DNA from: Actinernus sp. WN-2022
Taxonomy: Eukaryota; Cnidaria; Anthozoa; Actiniaria; Actinernidae
NCBI GenBank assembly: GCA_030867875.1
Contig: JAOWCC010001634.1
Span: forward strand, 133,263,593-133,327,592
Direction of reading: 5' to 3'
DNA length: 64,000 nucleotides
A program made the translations under genes and the position numbers. Of this stretch, positions 33,368 to 43,328 are shown piece by piece; position 1 is the first letter of the stretch; each line of letters starts with the position of its first letter. Below the pieces are notes generated by a model. The model made no database searches and was not told the DNA's origin. It was given only the letters and a program-made list of their open reading frames with translations.

Positions 33368-35158
33368 TTACGGTGGCCGGTATGAACAAAACACGATAAC
33401 AAAAGCTACAACACGAAAACAAAAGCCACAACGCAAAAACAAAACCCACAACGCAAAAACAAAACCCACAACGCAAAAACAAAACCCACAACGCAAAAAC
33501 AAAAGCCACAACGCAAAAACAAAAGTCACAACGCAAAAACAAAAGCCACAACGCAAAAACAAAACCCACAACGCAAAAACAAAAGTCACAACGCAAAAAT
33601 AACTGAAATATAGCTTAGCATGCATGAAGCAGCCATTTTAAAAGTCAATGAAATACACTGCGCAAAAAAATCCATTTAACGTCACTTAAGACCGTTTTTT
33701 TTATCTGATGAAATCTAACTACAAGAACACCTCCGTAACGTTATTAAAAGCGGAACTTGAAATTCAAATGCTATGGTCAGGGTTAAAGTGCCAATGAAAT
33801 GAAAACAACGGATCACGTTATTATTTTATTAAATTCTAGGCTTCCCTTAGCCATTTCAGTTGTGTAATTAAAAATCAATTTGGAGTGTGAACATAATTTT
33901 ATTTCGTATCGAAGTCAGGCATAATTGCCAAAATCAGACGACAATTTTTATGCCGTTAAAGTTCTGCTAATCACATGCTGCATAACGCATAACGGTATCT
34001 CGGGATACTCTTGTATTATGGCGAGTTCCGAGACATTGTGTCATCGCGCAGTAACCCATCAAAGGTCCAGGTCCACTTTATTCTGCATTGATAGCTCGCC
34101 TAATATCATGAACCACGGTTTGCATGGTTTCCTCTTCTTTTCAGGGACAATTTATGGTTTACAAGGTATCTCAATATTAACACCGTGATAGACATAAAGA
34201 AACGTCACCTGCGCGTGACGTTTTGCCGCGGTGAGCTCCTATAGCAGAATGTTTGAGGTCTCGAACGTTGCCCGTGTAAATATTTATAGATATATATACT
34301 TAAACTTGCAAACGTGTAGCCAATACTCCAGTAGGCACGTATACAATCTTCAAGTGTAGCAAAGTCACACAGAAAAGGGCATGCGGGCAAAGTATTTACC
34401 GAACCAAACTGATATAACACGATCGCGAGAAAAAACAAGATCATACAAGCGGCCATCTTGGCACATTCCCCGAAAAGAACATAGGAACGAGGTTGAGCCA
34501 AGTGACCATGCCTTGTCTGCATTTTGTGTTGAGAGTTTTGTTTTTGCGTTGTGAATTTTGTTTTTGCGTTGTGGCTTTTGTTTTTGCGTTGTGACTTTTG
34601 TTTTTGCGTTGTACTTGTGGGTTTTGTTTTTGCGTTGTGGGTTTTGTTTTTGCGTTGTGACTTTTGTTTTTGTGTTGTGACTTTTGTTTTTGCGTTGCGA
34701 GTTTTGTTTTTGCGTTGCGAGTTTTGTTTTTGCGTTGTGGGTTTTGTTTTTGCGTTGTGACTTTTGTTTTTGCGTTGTGTCTTTTGTTTTTGCGTTGCGA
34801 GTTTGTTTTTGCGTTGCGAGTTTTGTTTTTGCGTTGTGACTTTTGTTTTTGCGTTGTGGGTTTTGTTTTTGCGTTGTGACTTTTGTTTTTGCGTTGTGAC
34901 TTTTGTTTTTGCGTTGTGACTTTTGTTTTTGCGTTGTGGCTTTTGTTTTTGCGTTGTGGCTTTTGTTTTTTGCGTTCTGGCTTTTGATTTTGCATTGTGG
35001 CTTTTGTTTTCGTGTTGTGGCTTTTGTTTTCGTGTTTTAGCTTTTGTTATCGTGTTGTGGCTTTTGTTTTCGTGTTGTGGTATTTGTTTTAGTGTTTTGG
35101 CTTTTGTTTTCGTGCTGTGGCTTTTGTTATCGTGTTTTGTCCATACCGGCCACCGTAA
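33368..35158. mobile_element. foldback with 20-bp minisatellite arms
   Basis: The ends are inverse copies, TTACGGTGGCCGGTAT and ATACCGGCCACCGTAA, flanked by a CCTC duplication (33364-33367 and 35159-35162). Inside, a 20-bp repeat (TTTTGTTTTTGCGTTGTGAC in one orientation) occupies about 33400-33600 and, inverted, 34530-35140. Long open frames of Phe/Cys/Val or Lys/Thr/Gln are translations of this repeat. Confidence 0.8.
34205..34458 (-). CDS. uncertain small secreted-protein-like frame
   Basis: From the ATG at 34458 the frame starts MAACMILFFLAIVLYQFG, which resembles a signal peptide, followed by a short segment with four Cys (ACPFLCDF, EDC). It reaches a stop after about 84 codons. It sits between the two minisatellite arrays of a foldback, has no recognised family, and may be chance. 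Confidence 0.2.
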
Positions 35159-35454
35159 CCTCTAGCTCTGCTGCAAGTTCAACTTTACTAAATTTAGAGC
35201 TAAATTTCTTGACTATAGCGTAATTTCTTATTTTCTGAATAAATCCTACTGATATGGTTCTCTATCAACTAACACTACGTACGGTGTGATATAGAGCAGA
35301 TTTCGTTTGAGTGGGCAAACTACAGCACTGACTTGCACTGATCGAAATTTGAGAAATGTGACAATTTACAGTTTGTCTGTAAATTGTAGCCGCGGACTTT
35401 GACTCGTTGTTACAGACAAATGTATGGAAAACTGAAAACATTTTATTTAAACAA

Positions 35455-35515
35455 TTTAAAAAAAAACTATTTAAAAAAAAACTATTTAAAAAAAAACTAT
35501 TTAAAAAAAAACTAG
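35455..35515. repeat. 15-bp tandem repeat, four copies
   Basis: ACTATTTAAAAAAAA repeats at 35466, 35481 and 35496, with flanking partial units. Confidence 0.85.
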
Positions 35516-35546
35516 ACTAGTGAGCAGCACGTCTGCGAACTTTTAG

Positions 35547-35614
35547 TTGTAAAACGTATTTATTTCCTACGAGTTTCGTCTGACTACTGCAGACTTCATC
35601 AGGGAGTTTTACAA
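35547..35614 (-). ncRNA. hammerhead-ribozyme-like motif
   Basis: On the minus strand CTGATGA (35596-35602) is followed by an A, a 5-bp stem GTCTG/CAGAC closing a 7-base loop, and GAAAC (35573-35577). TTGTAAAAC on the 5' side can pair with GTTTTACAA on the 3' side. This is the layout of hammerhead cores known from Penelope-like elements. The extra A after CTGATGA and poor pairing next to the core make activity doubtful. Confidence 0.3.
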
Positions 35615-36136
35615 TACAACGTTTGTAGCCTGTATATATACCGAACGTAACCATTACATTTCGTAAAATTCCTGCACGTCCGTGAACGAATATGCGTCCG
35701 GGAAACAGGCGAATTATATTACAAGGTGTAACATATAATCTGCGTGATAATCTTATTTTGGGGGACATAGTTTTACCGCTAAAACTGTAAATAGTCACAT
35801 TTCTCAAATTTCGATCAGTGCTTGCAAGTCAGTGCTGTAGTTTGCCCACTCAACTTGAACGAAATCTGCTCTATCACACCGTACGTAGTGTTAGTTGATA
35901 GAGAACCATATCAGTGGGATTTATTCAGAAAATAAGAAATTACGCTTTAGTCAAGAAATTTAGCTCTAAATTTAGTAAAGTGAACTTGCAGCAGAGCTAG
36001 AGGAGTCCACCATTTGTTCATTCTAACTCTTAGGGTGGGCTTGCTGTGCTATTCACTCTTTATACCGCTGACCACTCGTATTTCGTGCGCCGGCTCTGCC
36101 TCGATCCTCGCCCGTGATTTAGCAACACCCGTTTCA

Positions 36137-36800
36137 ACTTCTTCTATAAAAATCACTCGAAATAAACTGGGGAAAAATCCACGAATGATTCATTGACAAT
36201 AACATATGAAGCATTAGTTTTCTATTAAAGATTCCGTATTGAAACTAAGTCTTCTTAGTGAACAACATTGAGTCGAATTCGAAGGTACGGTGTGATAATT
36301 TCTAACTAGACTCTAGAGTAAAATTTTCCGGCTAAACCACATAAATTGGACCTTCAAATTCGTATATAATCTTACCTGGATATTCGGATATTCTTCAGAT
36401 GTTCATAGTTGTTTGGAGTCTGTTTTGCTTTGTCCTTGAAGTCATCTGCACAGATATCGTAAGTTCTCCATGTTCGATGACAAAGGCGGACGCAAACTGG
36501 GGTGTTTCGTATTGCATTGTGGTCCATACACAAACCACAGGCGTCCCAGTCTCTAATTATTCCCCAACTTCGTGAATACCGTTGGGCGAAAACATATTGT
36601 AAAAACGGCTAGAATTCGTCCATATTTTCCGACTGGCAACAAAGGAGGTTATTAGTTGGCAAAGCAGCTAATACGGCTGTGTATTTTTACGAGTCATTTG
36701 AATTTTGGACAGCGTTTTGGCTACCCTGGTTCCAGAGGTTTTCAAGAGAGAGCCGCGGACAAAGAGGCTGCGAAGCGGAGAACAGCGAGCTTGCGGCACC
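36137..36800. other. no recognisable feature
   Basis: No convincing gene; open frames at 36656-37233 read into the adjacent GGATC and 44-bp repeats. Confidence 0.35.
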
Positions 36801-36804
36801 AACA

Positions 36805-36862
36805 AAACCTGGATCGGATCGGCCGGATCGGACCGGATCACGGATCGGATCGGATCGGATCG
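36805..36862. repeat. GGATC-type microsatellite
   Basis: CGGAT/GGATC units recur about ten times with small interruptions. Confidence 0.75.
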
Positions 36863-36924
36863 TGGAACTAATAGCGAGTGCTGGAACAACACTGAAGACA
36901 TTCAGTATAAAGCATTTACAAACC

Positions 36925-37150
36925 GATCTCGGGCCGCCAAAGCATCGATTTACAAAGTATTTACAAACTACCTCGAGGCCTCCAAAATATCGATTTACAA
37001 AGTATTTACAAACTATGTCGGGCCTCCAAAACATCGATTTACAAAGTATTTACAAACTATGTCGGGCCTCCAAAACATCGATTTACAAAGTATTTACAAA
37101 CTATCTCGGGCCTCCAAAACATCGATTTACAAAGTATTTACATACTGATT
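36925..37150. repeat. 44-bp tandem array, about 5 copies
   Basis: ATCGATTTACAAAGTATTTA recurs every 44 bp with a GGCCTCCAAAAC spacer. It lies near the right end of the 14-kb segment; its inverse shares TTTGTAAATACTTTGTAAATC with the left array at 23460-23862. Confidence 0.85.
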
Positions 37151-37360
37151 GTTCACCTCTGTACATCACAATTTCCAAACTATTTCCAAATTACATTTAC
37201 AAACTATTGACATACTTTGTAAATTGTGTGTAGTATAAATACTCTTGTATAATTTTACAAACTATTTACACGGTAAGATAGTTTGTAAATCAATTTCCAT
37301 ACTATGTAAAGAGTTTGTAAATCAATTTACAAAGTATGGAAATTGGATTTTACAAATGAA

Positions 37361-37394
37361 TTACATACTATGGAAAAGGGTAGATTTTTCCAGT
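37361..37394 (-). repeat. right terminal inverted repeat of the 14-kb segment
   Basis: 34 bp, inverse of 23226-23259 with one mismatch. The LINE frame enters directly from the right. Confidence 0.8.
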
Positions 37395-38416
37395 AAATTA
37401 GATTTAGTAGTATTCCCCCATACTGAGGAGCAGTAAAACAATTTAGTAAATACAAAACTATTTATGAGCAATAAAAGTGTTTTCTTATCTAAAAGGTGCT
37501 TGATTCTATTTATCTGTACTAACTGATTCATACACCCAGAAGCTGTTTTAGTAATATGTACATTATACGTAAGGCCTTGGTCTATAAAGATGCCAAGATC
37601 CTTAACAACTGGAACAGGTGAAATAGTCTTACCTAGTAATGAAAGAGAAATGGCAGGTAACTGCTTAGTAAGTTGCGGCAAACCAACAACTAGTAATTTT
37701 GTCTTATCAGGATTTATGAGTAAAGAGTTTTTTGCACACCAATTACTGATATTCATGAGTTCATTATTTACAGCTGAAATAGCATTTAATGAATTCGATA
37801 CTGGAAATTTGAAATACAGTTGACAATCGTCAACATACGCAGTAACTTGGCTATGACTAACCTTGTTAATTAGATTATTAACATATATTGTAAAAAGTAC
37901 TGGACCTAATATCGATCACTGAGGGATACCATGTTTTAATGGTAGCACTTCCGAAACAGAATCTTCATAACGTACCCTTTGATATCTATCTGATAAGTAG
38001 CTACGAAACCACGAAATTGCAGATGGCTTAAGGCCAAGATTATGTAACTTATTTAACAATAAATTATGATTAAGACTATCGAATGCTTTAGACATATCTA
38101 ATAATACAAGTAATGAGACTGTTTTTTCATCGATTGCCTTCAGGAGTTCATCAGTGACATATGTGAGGGCAGTTTCTGTTGAGTGTTGTTTCCTGTTGCC
38201 ACTTTGATGTATTGATAGTTTATTGTTCGTAGTTAAGAAATCCACGAACTGCCTGTGTGCAAGTCTCTCATTTACCTTAGATAAAATAGGTAACAATGAG
38301 ATGGGCCTATTATTGGCCGGTTCTTCTGGATCTCCTTCCTTAGGGACGGGAACAACTTCTGCAATCTTCCATGCTCTAGGAAAGATGGACATTTGGAAAG
38401 AGTTGTTGATCAGCTT
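37395..38416 (-). pseudogene. LINE reverse transcriptase, N-terminal and central part
   Basis: Minus-strand frame with RPISLLPILSK, LLDMSKAFDSL (near 38090), HGIPQ-stop-SILGPVLF (37916) and AYVDDCQLYF (37812-37841), then NWCAKNSLLINPDKTK and a C-terminal CSSVWGNTTKSN at the 14-kb junction. One in-frame TGA replaces the Gly of the conserved PQGS motif, otherwise the frame is open. The 5' end is truncated at about 38416, inside the DIRS gag. Confidence 0.85.
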
Positions 38417-38747
38417 GTATTCATTAACAAAGTCCCAACCGTGAAGGGCGACTAAAGTTATGTGCTTCATTCTAGATAAACAATTATTTACCTTCTTGTA
38501 AAGACTCGCAAGCTTCCTCCAACTTTCCTCTCTTGATAGAATCTACTGAATTCTCGAAAAGACCAGCGAGCTTGTTCTCGTGGTTGAATTAACTGTTCTT
38601 CATTGCCTTTAGACGAATCTTCTTAACTGCGCTACTGATGGTTTTTTCGTTCTCTTTTTTCATCTCCTCGCGAAACGATCGCAACTCGTTGGACATAAAC
38701 GATTTGAAGTCACTAAGAAATTGAGCTGAAGGATTTGGCTCTCCCAT
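38417..38747 (-). pseudogene. DIRS gag N-terminal part
   Basis: Starts at ATG 38747 with MGEPNPSAQFLSDFKSF; a charged helix-like region follows, then, after frameshifts, FNHENKLAGLFENSVDSI and HGWDFVNEY at the LINE junction. The order and the acidic region that resumes at 22658 fit one gag split by the LINE. The assignment rests on context and general resemblance to DIRS gag. Confidence 0.55.
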
Positions 38748-38976
38748 TACACGATCAGAATAACGAATCACGTAACGGTTTGGCTGACTTGTGGCTGTCC
38801 AGCAAGCGAGAGAAAGAATTATAAACTGATTGGTCTTTATATACCTCAAATATGAATATTAAACATATGTACAAGAAAAGAAACTAATGAACTATCACTT
38901 AAGTGATAAACAAATAGCTACGTGCCGTAATGAAGACGCTTTCCAACTCACTTTGTTACGTTGGAAAGCCTCTATT

Positions 38977-39226
38977 CACTCTTCTTAATATTTATGCGCA
39001 TATTTGTTCACTACTCTAAAACGAGGCTATCCCCGCATCAAGGATGCCGCAACGTACATCCTAGTTCGAAAGGACAATTCAGGTTTTGTCTTTTGTCTCC
39101 AACGCATAGGGAAACACAGAAATGTTCCGTCCGCGAACCCATTTTGCTTTTTAGCTAAGCAACGATGCGGGGATAGCCTCGTTTTCGAGTAGCTAGTTAT
39201 ATGCGCATAAATATCAAGAAGAGTCA
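38977..39226. mobile_element. foldback MITE (about 250 bp)
   Basis: Arms of about 65 bp (38977-39043 and 39166-39226) share CGAGGCTATCCCCGCATC and ATATTTATGCGCATAT in inverse orientation. Confidence 0.65.
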
Positions 39227-39756
39227 ATTGTTCACATTTAATAAAACATAGGACCCCTAAGGAGAACTCGTGGATTTGTATGAATCATGTGTGTTGGATT
39301 ATTTTGTGAAGTGCGTGTTATAAGCAGTGCGTTAAAATGACTAAACAGAGGTATTACATGGCTGCGCGGAGATACAGAATTTATCTTCCGCGTGTTTAGC
39401 TTGATAACTCACGAGTGAGCGCAGCCATGTAATTAACTTTTTATTACATAAAAACCAGTTGGTGAACATTTTCATTTCTAATTTTGAAGATCAATAAAAT
39501 TCAAACAAATTTGCTCAAAATTACGTTGGACTTATTTAAAACTAATGTTTGTCAAATTTCAGAACCATTAGGGTTTAAAAAAAGAGGAAATCAAACAAAA
39601 CAAGTTTAATTCTGAGTCTGTAAAATGACATCCCACATGTGTTGATAACAATGATGTCCCACTGGAGGCATTTTGACAATTTTGCTATCAGCCAGTATAT
39701 ATTCCATTGATTATCATGTAATACACATAATTATTATATGGACGATAGTGTTTTAC
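39227..39756. other. no gene; one short hairpin
   Basis: ATTACATGGCTGCGC at 39353 and its inverse at 39419 form an ~80-bp hairpin. Nothing else is supported. Confidence 0.45.
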
Positions 39757-39760
39757 TTAA

Positions 39761-41195
39761 AGGGATACCCGAGTGGAAAACAGATTTGGGCTCAAAAGCA
39801 TCTTTCAGATGTACTTTGTTCAGAAAATGTATTAAAGTTTGATACAACTTTTTCAGAGTTGAGAACGAGCCCCTCAAAGTTGGCCCCGCGAAGACCTGGG
39901 CGCCGCCATTTTGTTGACATTAATTCCTGTGACGTTTTTTACGTCACTTCGTCCCACCGGAGTCTTGCGGCTAACTTGTAGCGACTTGTTTTCTTTGTAG
40001 AATTTTCACACGCTCGGCATTAGAGTAGATTTTCATCGATACGGCAAAGCAATTTCGTACTAGAACAAAAATATCATGAAGACGATATTTTGAGAGAAGT
40101 TCAGAAGACTGGGAGGAGGAAGAAAAGCATATGGAAGGCGAGATTATCTACGAACAACACAAAGCGACTACCGAGCTAGTGCAAAACTGCTGTTGTGCTA
40201 TGATGTAAAGATTCGCTGTGTTTTTTTTATGGAACTTGTCAGCCTTAAACGCAAGACTAAGGTAGATTATGACAATATTGACATTGGCATTGTTTTCGAA
40301 ACTTATGTATTATTGGAGCTATATAATTTGCGAGCTATCCGGTTCGATCTGTACTGACTGCATGGCTTTGTGCAACTGAAACGAAACACCTGAAAAGTTA
40401 AAACCTCCCTGTAAAAACCGATCATAACTAGCCCAACATAGCAGAATATATGCAATGACACAGGAACGAGACGTTCGGAGCAATTTTATTGCAAAAATTA
40501 TTCCATTCCCTTATTTAATTATGTGAAAGCATTGGCGCGATCAAGCCCGGCATGTTTGTGGTGGAACTTGGCGCGCGCGCTGTTTCACAACACATCAGTT
40601 AGGTAAACGAAATTAAAATTATGTGGCTTGCTACACCCTGATTATCTCGGCTCTGGGTCAAATTAAACAAGTTTCGATTCCTATGCCGATATCAATATTG
40701 TGATAATCTACCTTTAGTCTTGTGTTTAAGGCTAACAAGTTCAATACAAAAGCACACACAGCGAATCTTTATAGCACTAGCTCGGTAGTCGCCTTTTGTT
40801 GTTTGTTGATATTCTCGCCTTCCACATGCTTTTCTTCGTCCTCCCAGTCTTCTAAACTTCTCCCACAATATCGTCTTCATCATATTTTTGTTCTAGTACG
40901 AAATCGCTTTGCCGTGTCGATGAAAATCTACTCTAATTCCGAGCGTGTGAAAATTCTACAAAGAAAACAAGTCGCTACAAGTTAGCCGCAAGACTCCGGT
41001 GGGACGAAGTGACGTAAAAAACGTCACAGGAATTAATGTTAACAAAATGGCGGCGCCCAGGTCTTCGCGGGGCCAACTTTGAGGGGCTCGTTTTCAACTC
41101 TGAAAACGTTTTATCAAACTTTAATACATTTTCTGAACAACGTACATCTGAAAGATGCTTTTGTGCCCAAATCTGTTTTTCACTCGGGTATCCCT
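39761..41195. mobile_element. TTAA-flanked foldback element (1435 bp)
   Basis: TTAA at 39757-39760 and 41196-41199; ends AGGGATACCCGAGTG and inverse. The inverted arms are about 500 bp long. A second copy is at 43329-44812. No transposase; probably piggyBac-like and non-autonomous. Confidence 0.85.
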
Positions 41196-41199
41196 TTAA

Positions 41200-42176
41200 C
41201 TCTTTCGGGTCCGAGCCTGTAAATATAGGTCCCCTGAGACCTATATGAGAAAAAAGATTGCATCACATCTAGACATGCCGGAAAGACGATGTTGCGATAT
41301 TATGTGAAGGGATGAATGGCTTCAAAGTCAGAGCTATAACAGGGATCGCTTGACTCTTTCACTATGGAGAAAAGCTCATTGTTTTGGCGTTCGTTTTTGT
41401 TTCTTCGATTTTCACGAATTTTGAGGAATCGGCTCGAAACATTCTTCCCATTCACACTTGAAATCAAGAGCAAACACAAAATCGAACCACCAGGTTTGTT
41501 TGCACAAAACACACCAAGCGACTGTGAACCGCGGTATTCTTGCCACTGCATTTCACTCGACCACATTTACCTGCTCCCACCTCCAATTGCATGCTGGGTA
41601 ATGGACAAACAATTCACAAGGGGTCCCCCCTCTGGGACTCCGGTAGGGTATTTTTTAGAAATCTTTTACCCCTACAACCAAGAGCGGTGATTTGGACTCA
41701 AGCCGTTGCTTTAAAGTGACAAAAACACATCCTAATAGGTTGAGCAGGGGTAAAAGACTGCCAACTGCAAATTTCAAGGATTTCAAGGATTTCATTGAAT
41801 AATTTTTTCCTGTGTCTGAAAGCACATACACAACGTAAAAACCCTGTGAAATCCCCTCACAAGGCCTACTAAAAGCAAACCAAGTACTGTTCAGCCATCC
41901 TCAGACTTAATGATGTCCTCAAGCTCTCTGACAGTGGCATTTTCTCCAAAATTAGAGCACATTTCATTGGAAACCCTACAGAAGTTGCAATACCTACCGT
42001 CAACCAGTTCGTAGAATTCACCCGAATGGCATTCTGGAGAAAGTTTGAGCCCTCGGCTTAAAAGGTCAGCAGTATTTAACTGCCCCGGGCTAGCCAAACT
42101 TGAACTGAGGGGGGAGGGTTGAGTTAGCACTCAGGATTTCACCAATTGAGCTCACACACGATCGGACCCGAAAGAG
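41200..42176. mobile_element. TTAA-flanked element with ~16-bp TIRs (977 bp)
   Basis: Ends CTCTTTCGGGTCCGA and inverse; TTAA at 41196-41199, shared with the neighbouring element, and 42177-42180. A second copy lies at 57549-58561. A 79-codon minus frame at 41891-42130 is not preserved in the second copy. Confidence 0.8.
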
Positions 42177-42198
42177 TTAAGCAATAAAACACGATTTC

Positions 42199-42360
42199 CA
42201 TGTCTTTGTTCTCTTTTATAAACACGCGGGATATGTTGGGAGAACAAAGAAAAACTTGAAAATCACGAGCCGCAAGGCGAGTGATTTTCATTAGTTTTTA
42301 TGCGTTCTCCCAACATATCCCAAGTGTTTATATAAGATAACAAAGACATGGAAAGCGTGT
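42199..42360. repeat. palindromic hairpin element
   Basis: GGGATATGTTGGGAGAAC at 42228 and its inverse near 42303 frame a short apex (GAGCCGCAAGGCGAG). The outer arms share CATGTCTTTGTTCTC and its inverse. Confidence 0.65.
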
Positions 42361-43324
42361 TATATTTATTTTATAAAATAACGAACAGGAAAAACACGAG
42401 AGATAAATCTTACGCACGCACGATCAGAAGATCAATTCTCCTAACTGTAACAGTCGTCAGAAATCGACCGACGGTGAGTTTGCACAGCGCGGGAAATCCC
42501 CAAAGGCAGAACTGAGAGAAACGAAGGAATGCTCTGTGTCCTCTGTGTCAGTTTGTGGCTCTATTTTGAAAACATCTGCTTCAACATTCCCCGAAAAGAA
42601 TAACTCGGAATTCAAGCCATGTTTTCCCGGAAATTTAAGGCGTAAGGCATTCGAGGAGTAGATGACTTGAACTGGGTGTTTTTGTCGCTGAATGTACACG
42701 AGTAAACATGACTCCCCTGTTGAACTTTGAAGCAGGTTTTAGTTGAATGAACTTTTAGTTTCGCCAAACTCAATGGAAAGATCTAGCTGTTGGAACCTTC
42801 TTTCCGATGAGATGAGGCTAAGAGTGCAAGGTAAGAGGGAAAAGCTCATTTTGTTCTGTGAAAAATCAACAAAATATCAACTTCACAACTGCATGTCGCA
42901 CGTGAGTTTGCAAACTTCATGTAGTTGTTCATAAAATGGCAAGGAGAAAGCTAAAAACCTTATCTGAATTATCTAAGCCAAGTAGAGTGAATGATAACAA
43001 TTGGCCTTATATGAAACATTAAGCGTATACGTACATGTCCCTTTAGTTTTAGTTTGGGATAAAAAAAGACAGAAAAATTTTGAAAGAAAAAGCCTTTCTT
43101 TTCCCTATCGTCTACTTTAGCCTCTAGCTCGATTCCACACTCTATTCGTCTATAAGGAAGTTGTTTAAAACTAGACTTTTTAGCCGTTTGTGTTTCAGTT
43201 GTACCGTACAAAATAAGTTTAACGAAAAGTGGTTTTTACTTTTGTTTGTTGGATCTGCGAATAAAAATATCTTGGACGGGATGGTTAGCAAATTTGATAA
43301 CTTCGTCGGTTGGCTGTATTTTTG
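42361..43324. other. no recognisable feature
   Basis: Short frames at 42457-42699 (-) and 42743-42934 (+) have no recognisable family or supporting context. Confidence 0.35.
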
Positions 43325-43328
43325 TTAA

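Larger units (their letters stand above)
33232..36136. mobile_element. large palindromic element, left arm interrupted
   Basis: Outer arms 33232-33363 and 36003-36136 are inverse copies, as are 35163-35362 and 35792-36003. Together they form one palindrome of about 340-bp arms whose left arm was cut by the foldback at 33368-35158. The loop (35363-35791) contains a 15-bp repeat and a hammerhead-like motif. Confidence 0.75.
23226..37394. mobile_element. 14,169-bp segment with 34-bp TIRs inserted in a LINE
   Basis: The left end (23226-23259) and right end (37361-37394) are inverted copies of a 34-bp sequence starting ACTGGAAAAATC, with one mismatch. The LINE protein stops at one end and resumes at the other at the neighbouring residue, so the segment interrupts one LINE copy. 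Both ends carry tandem arrays built on TTTGTAAATACTTTGTAAATC in opposite orientation. No transposase was recognised; the interior holds several later insertions. The target duplication is obscured by an AT-rich stretch (23199-23225), so the superfamily is unknown. Confidence 0.7.
18895..38747 (-). mobile_element. decayed DIRS-type retrotransposon with nested insertions
   Basis: Minus-strand order is gag N-terminal part (38747-38417), then an inserted LINE that itself contains a 14.2-kb element, then gag C-terminal part with zinc knuckle (22658-22275), reverse transcriptase (22117-21374), RNase H (20788-19791) and tyrosine recombinase (19867-18895). This is the gene order of DIRS elements, which integrate with a tyrosine recombinase in place of a DDE integrase. 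All parts are broken by frameshifts and stops, and the recombinase end is missing. Confidence 0.8.

Noticed and set aside
33183..35165. Cys/Phe/Val-rich or Lys/Thr-rich frames up to 184 codons
   Set aside because: These are translations of a 20-bp tandem repeat in all frames, not membrane or basic proteins.
36656..37233. 184-codon plus-strand frame
   Set aside because: It runs through the GGATC microsatellite and the 44-bp array; three overlapping frames are open in the same place, as expected of repeat DNA.
23226..37394. Maverick/Polinton identity for the 14-kb segment
   Set aside because: Size and inverted ends fit loosely, but no DNA polymerase B, integrase, ATPase or capsid-like frame was recognised and no 6-bp duplication could be seen.
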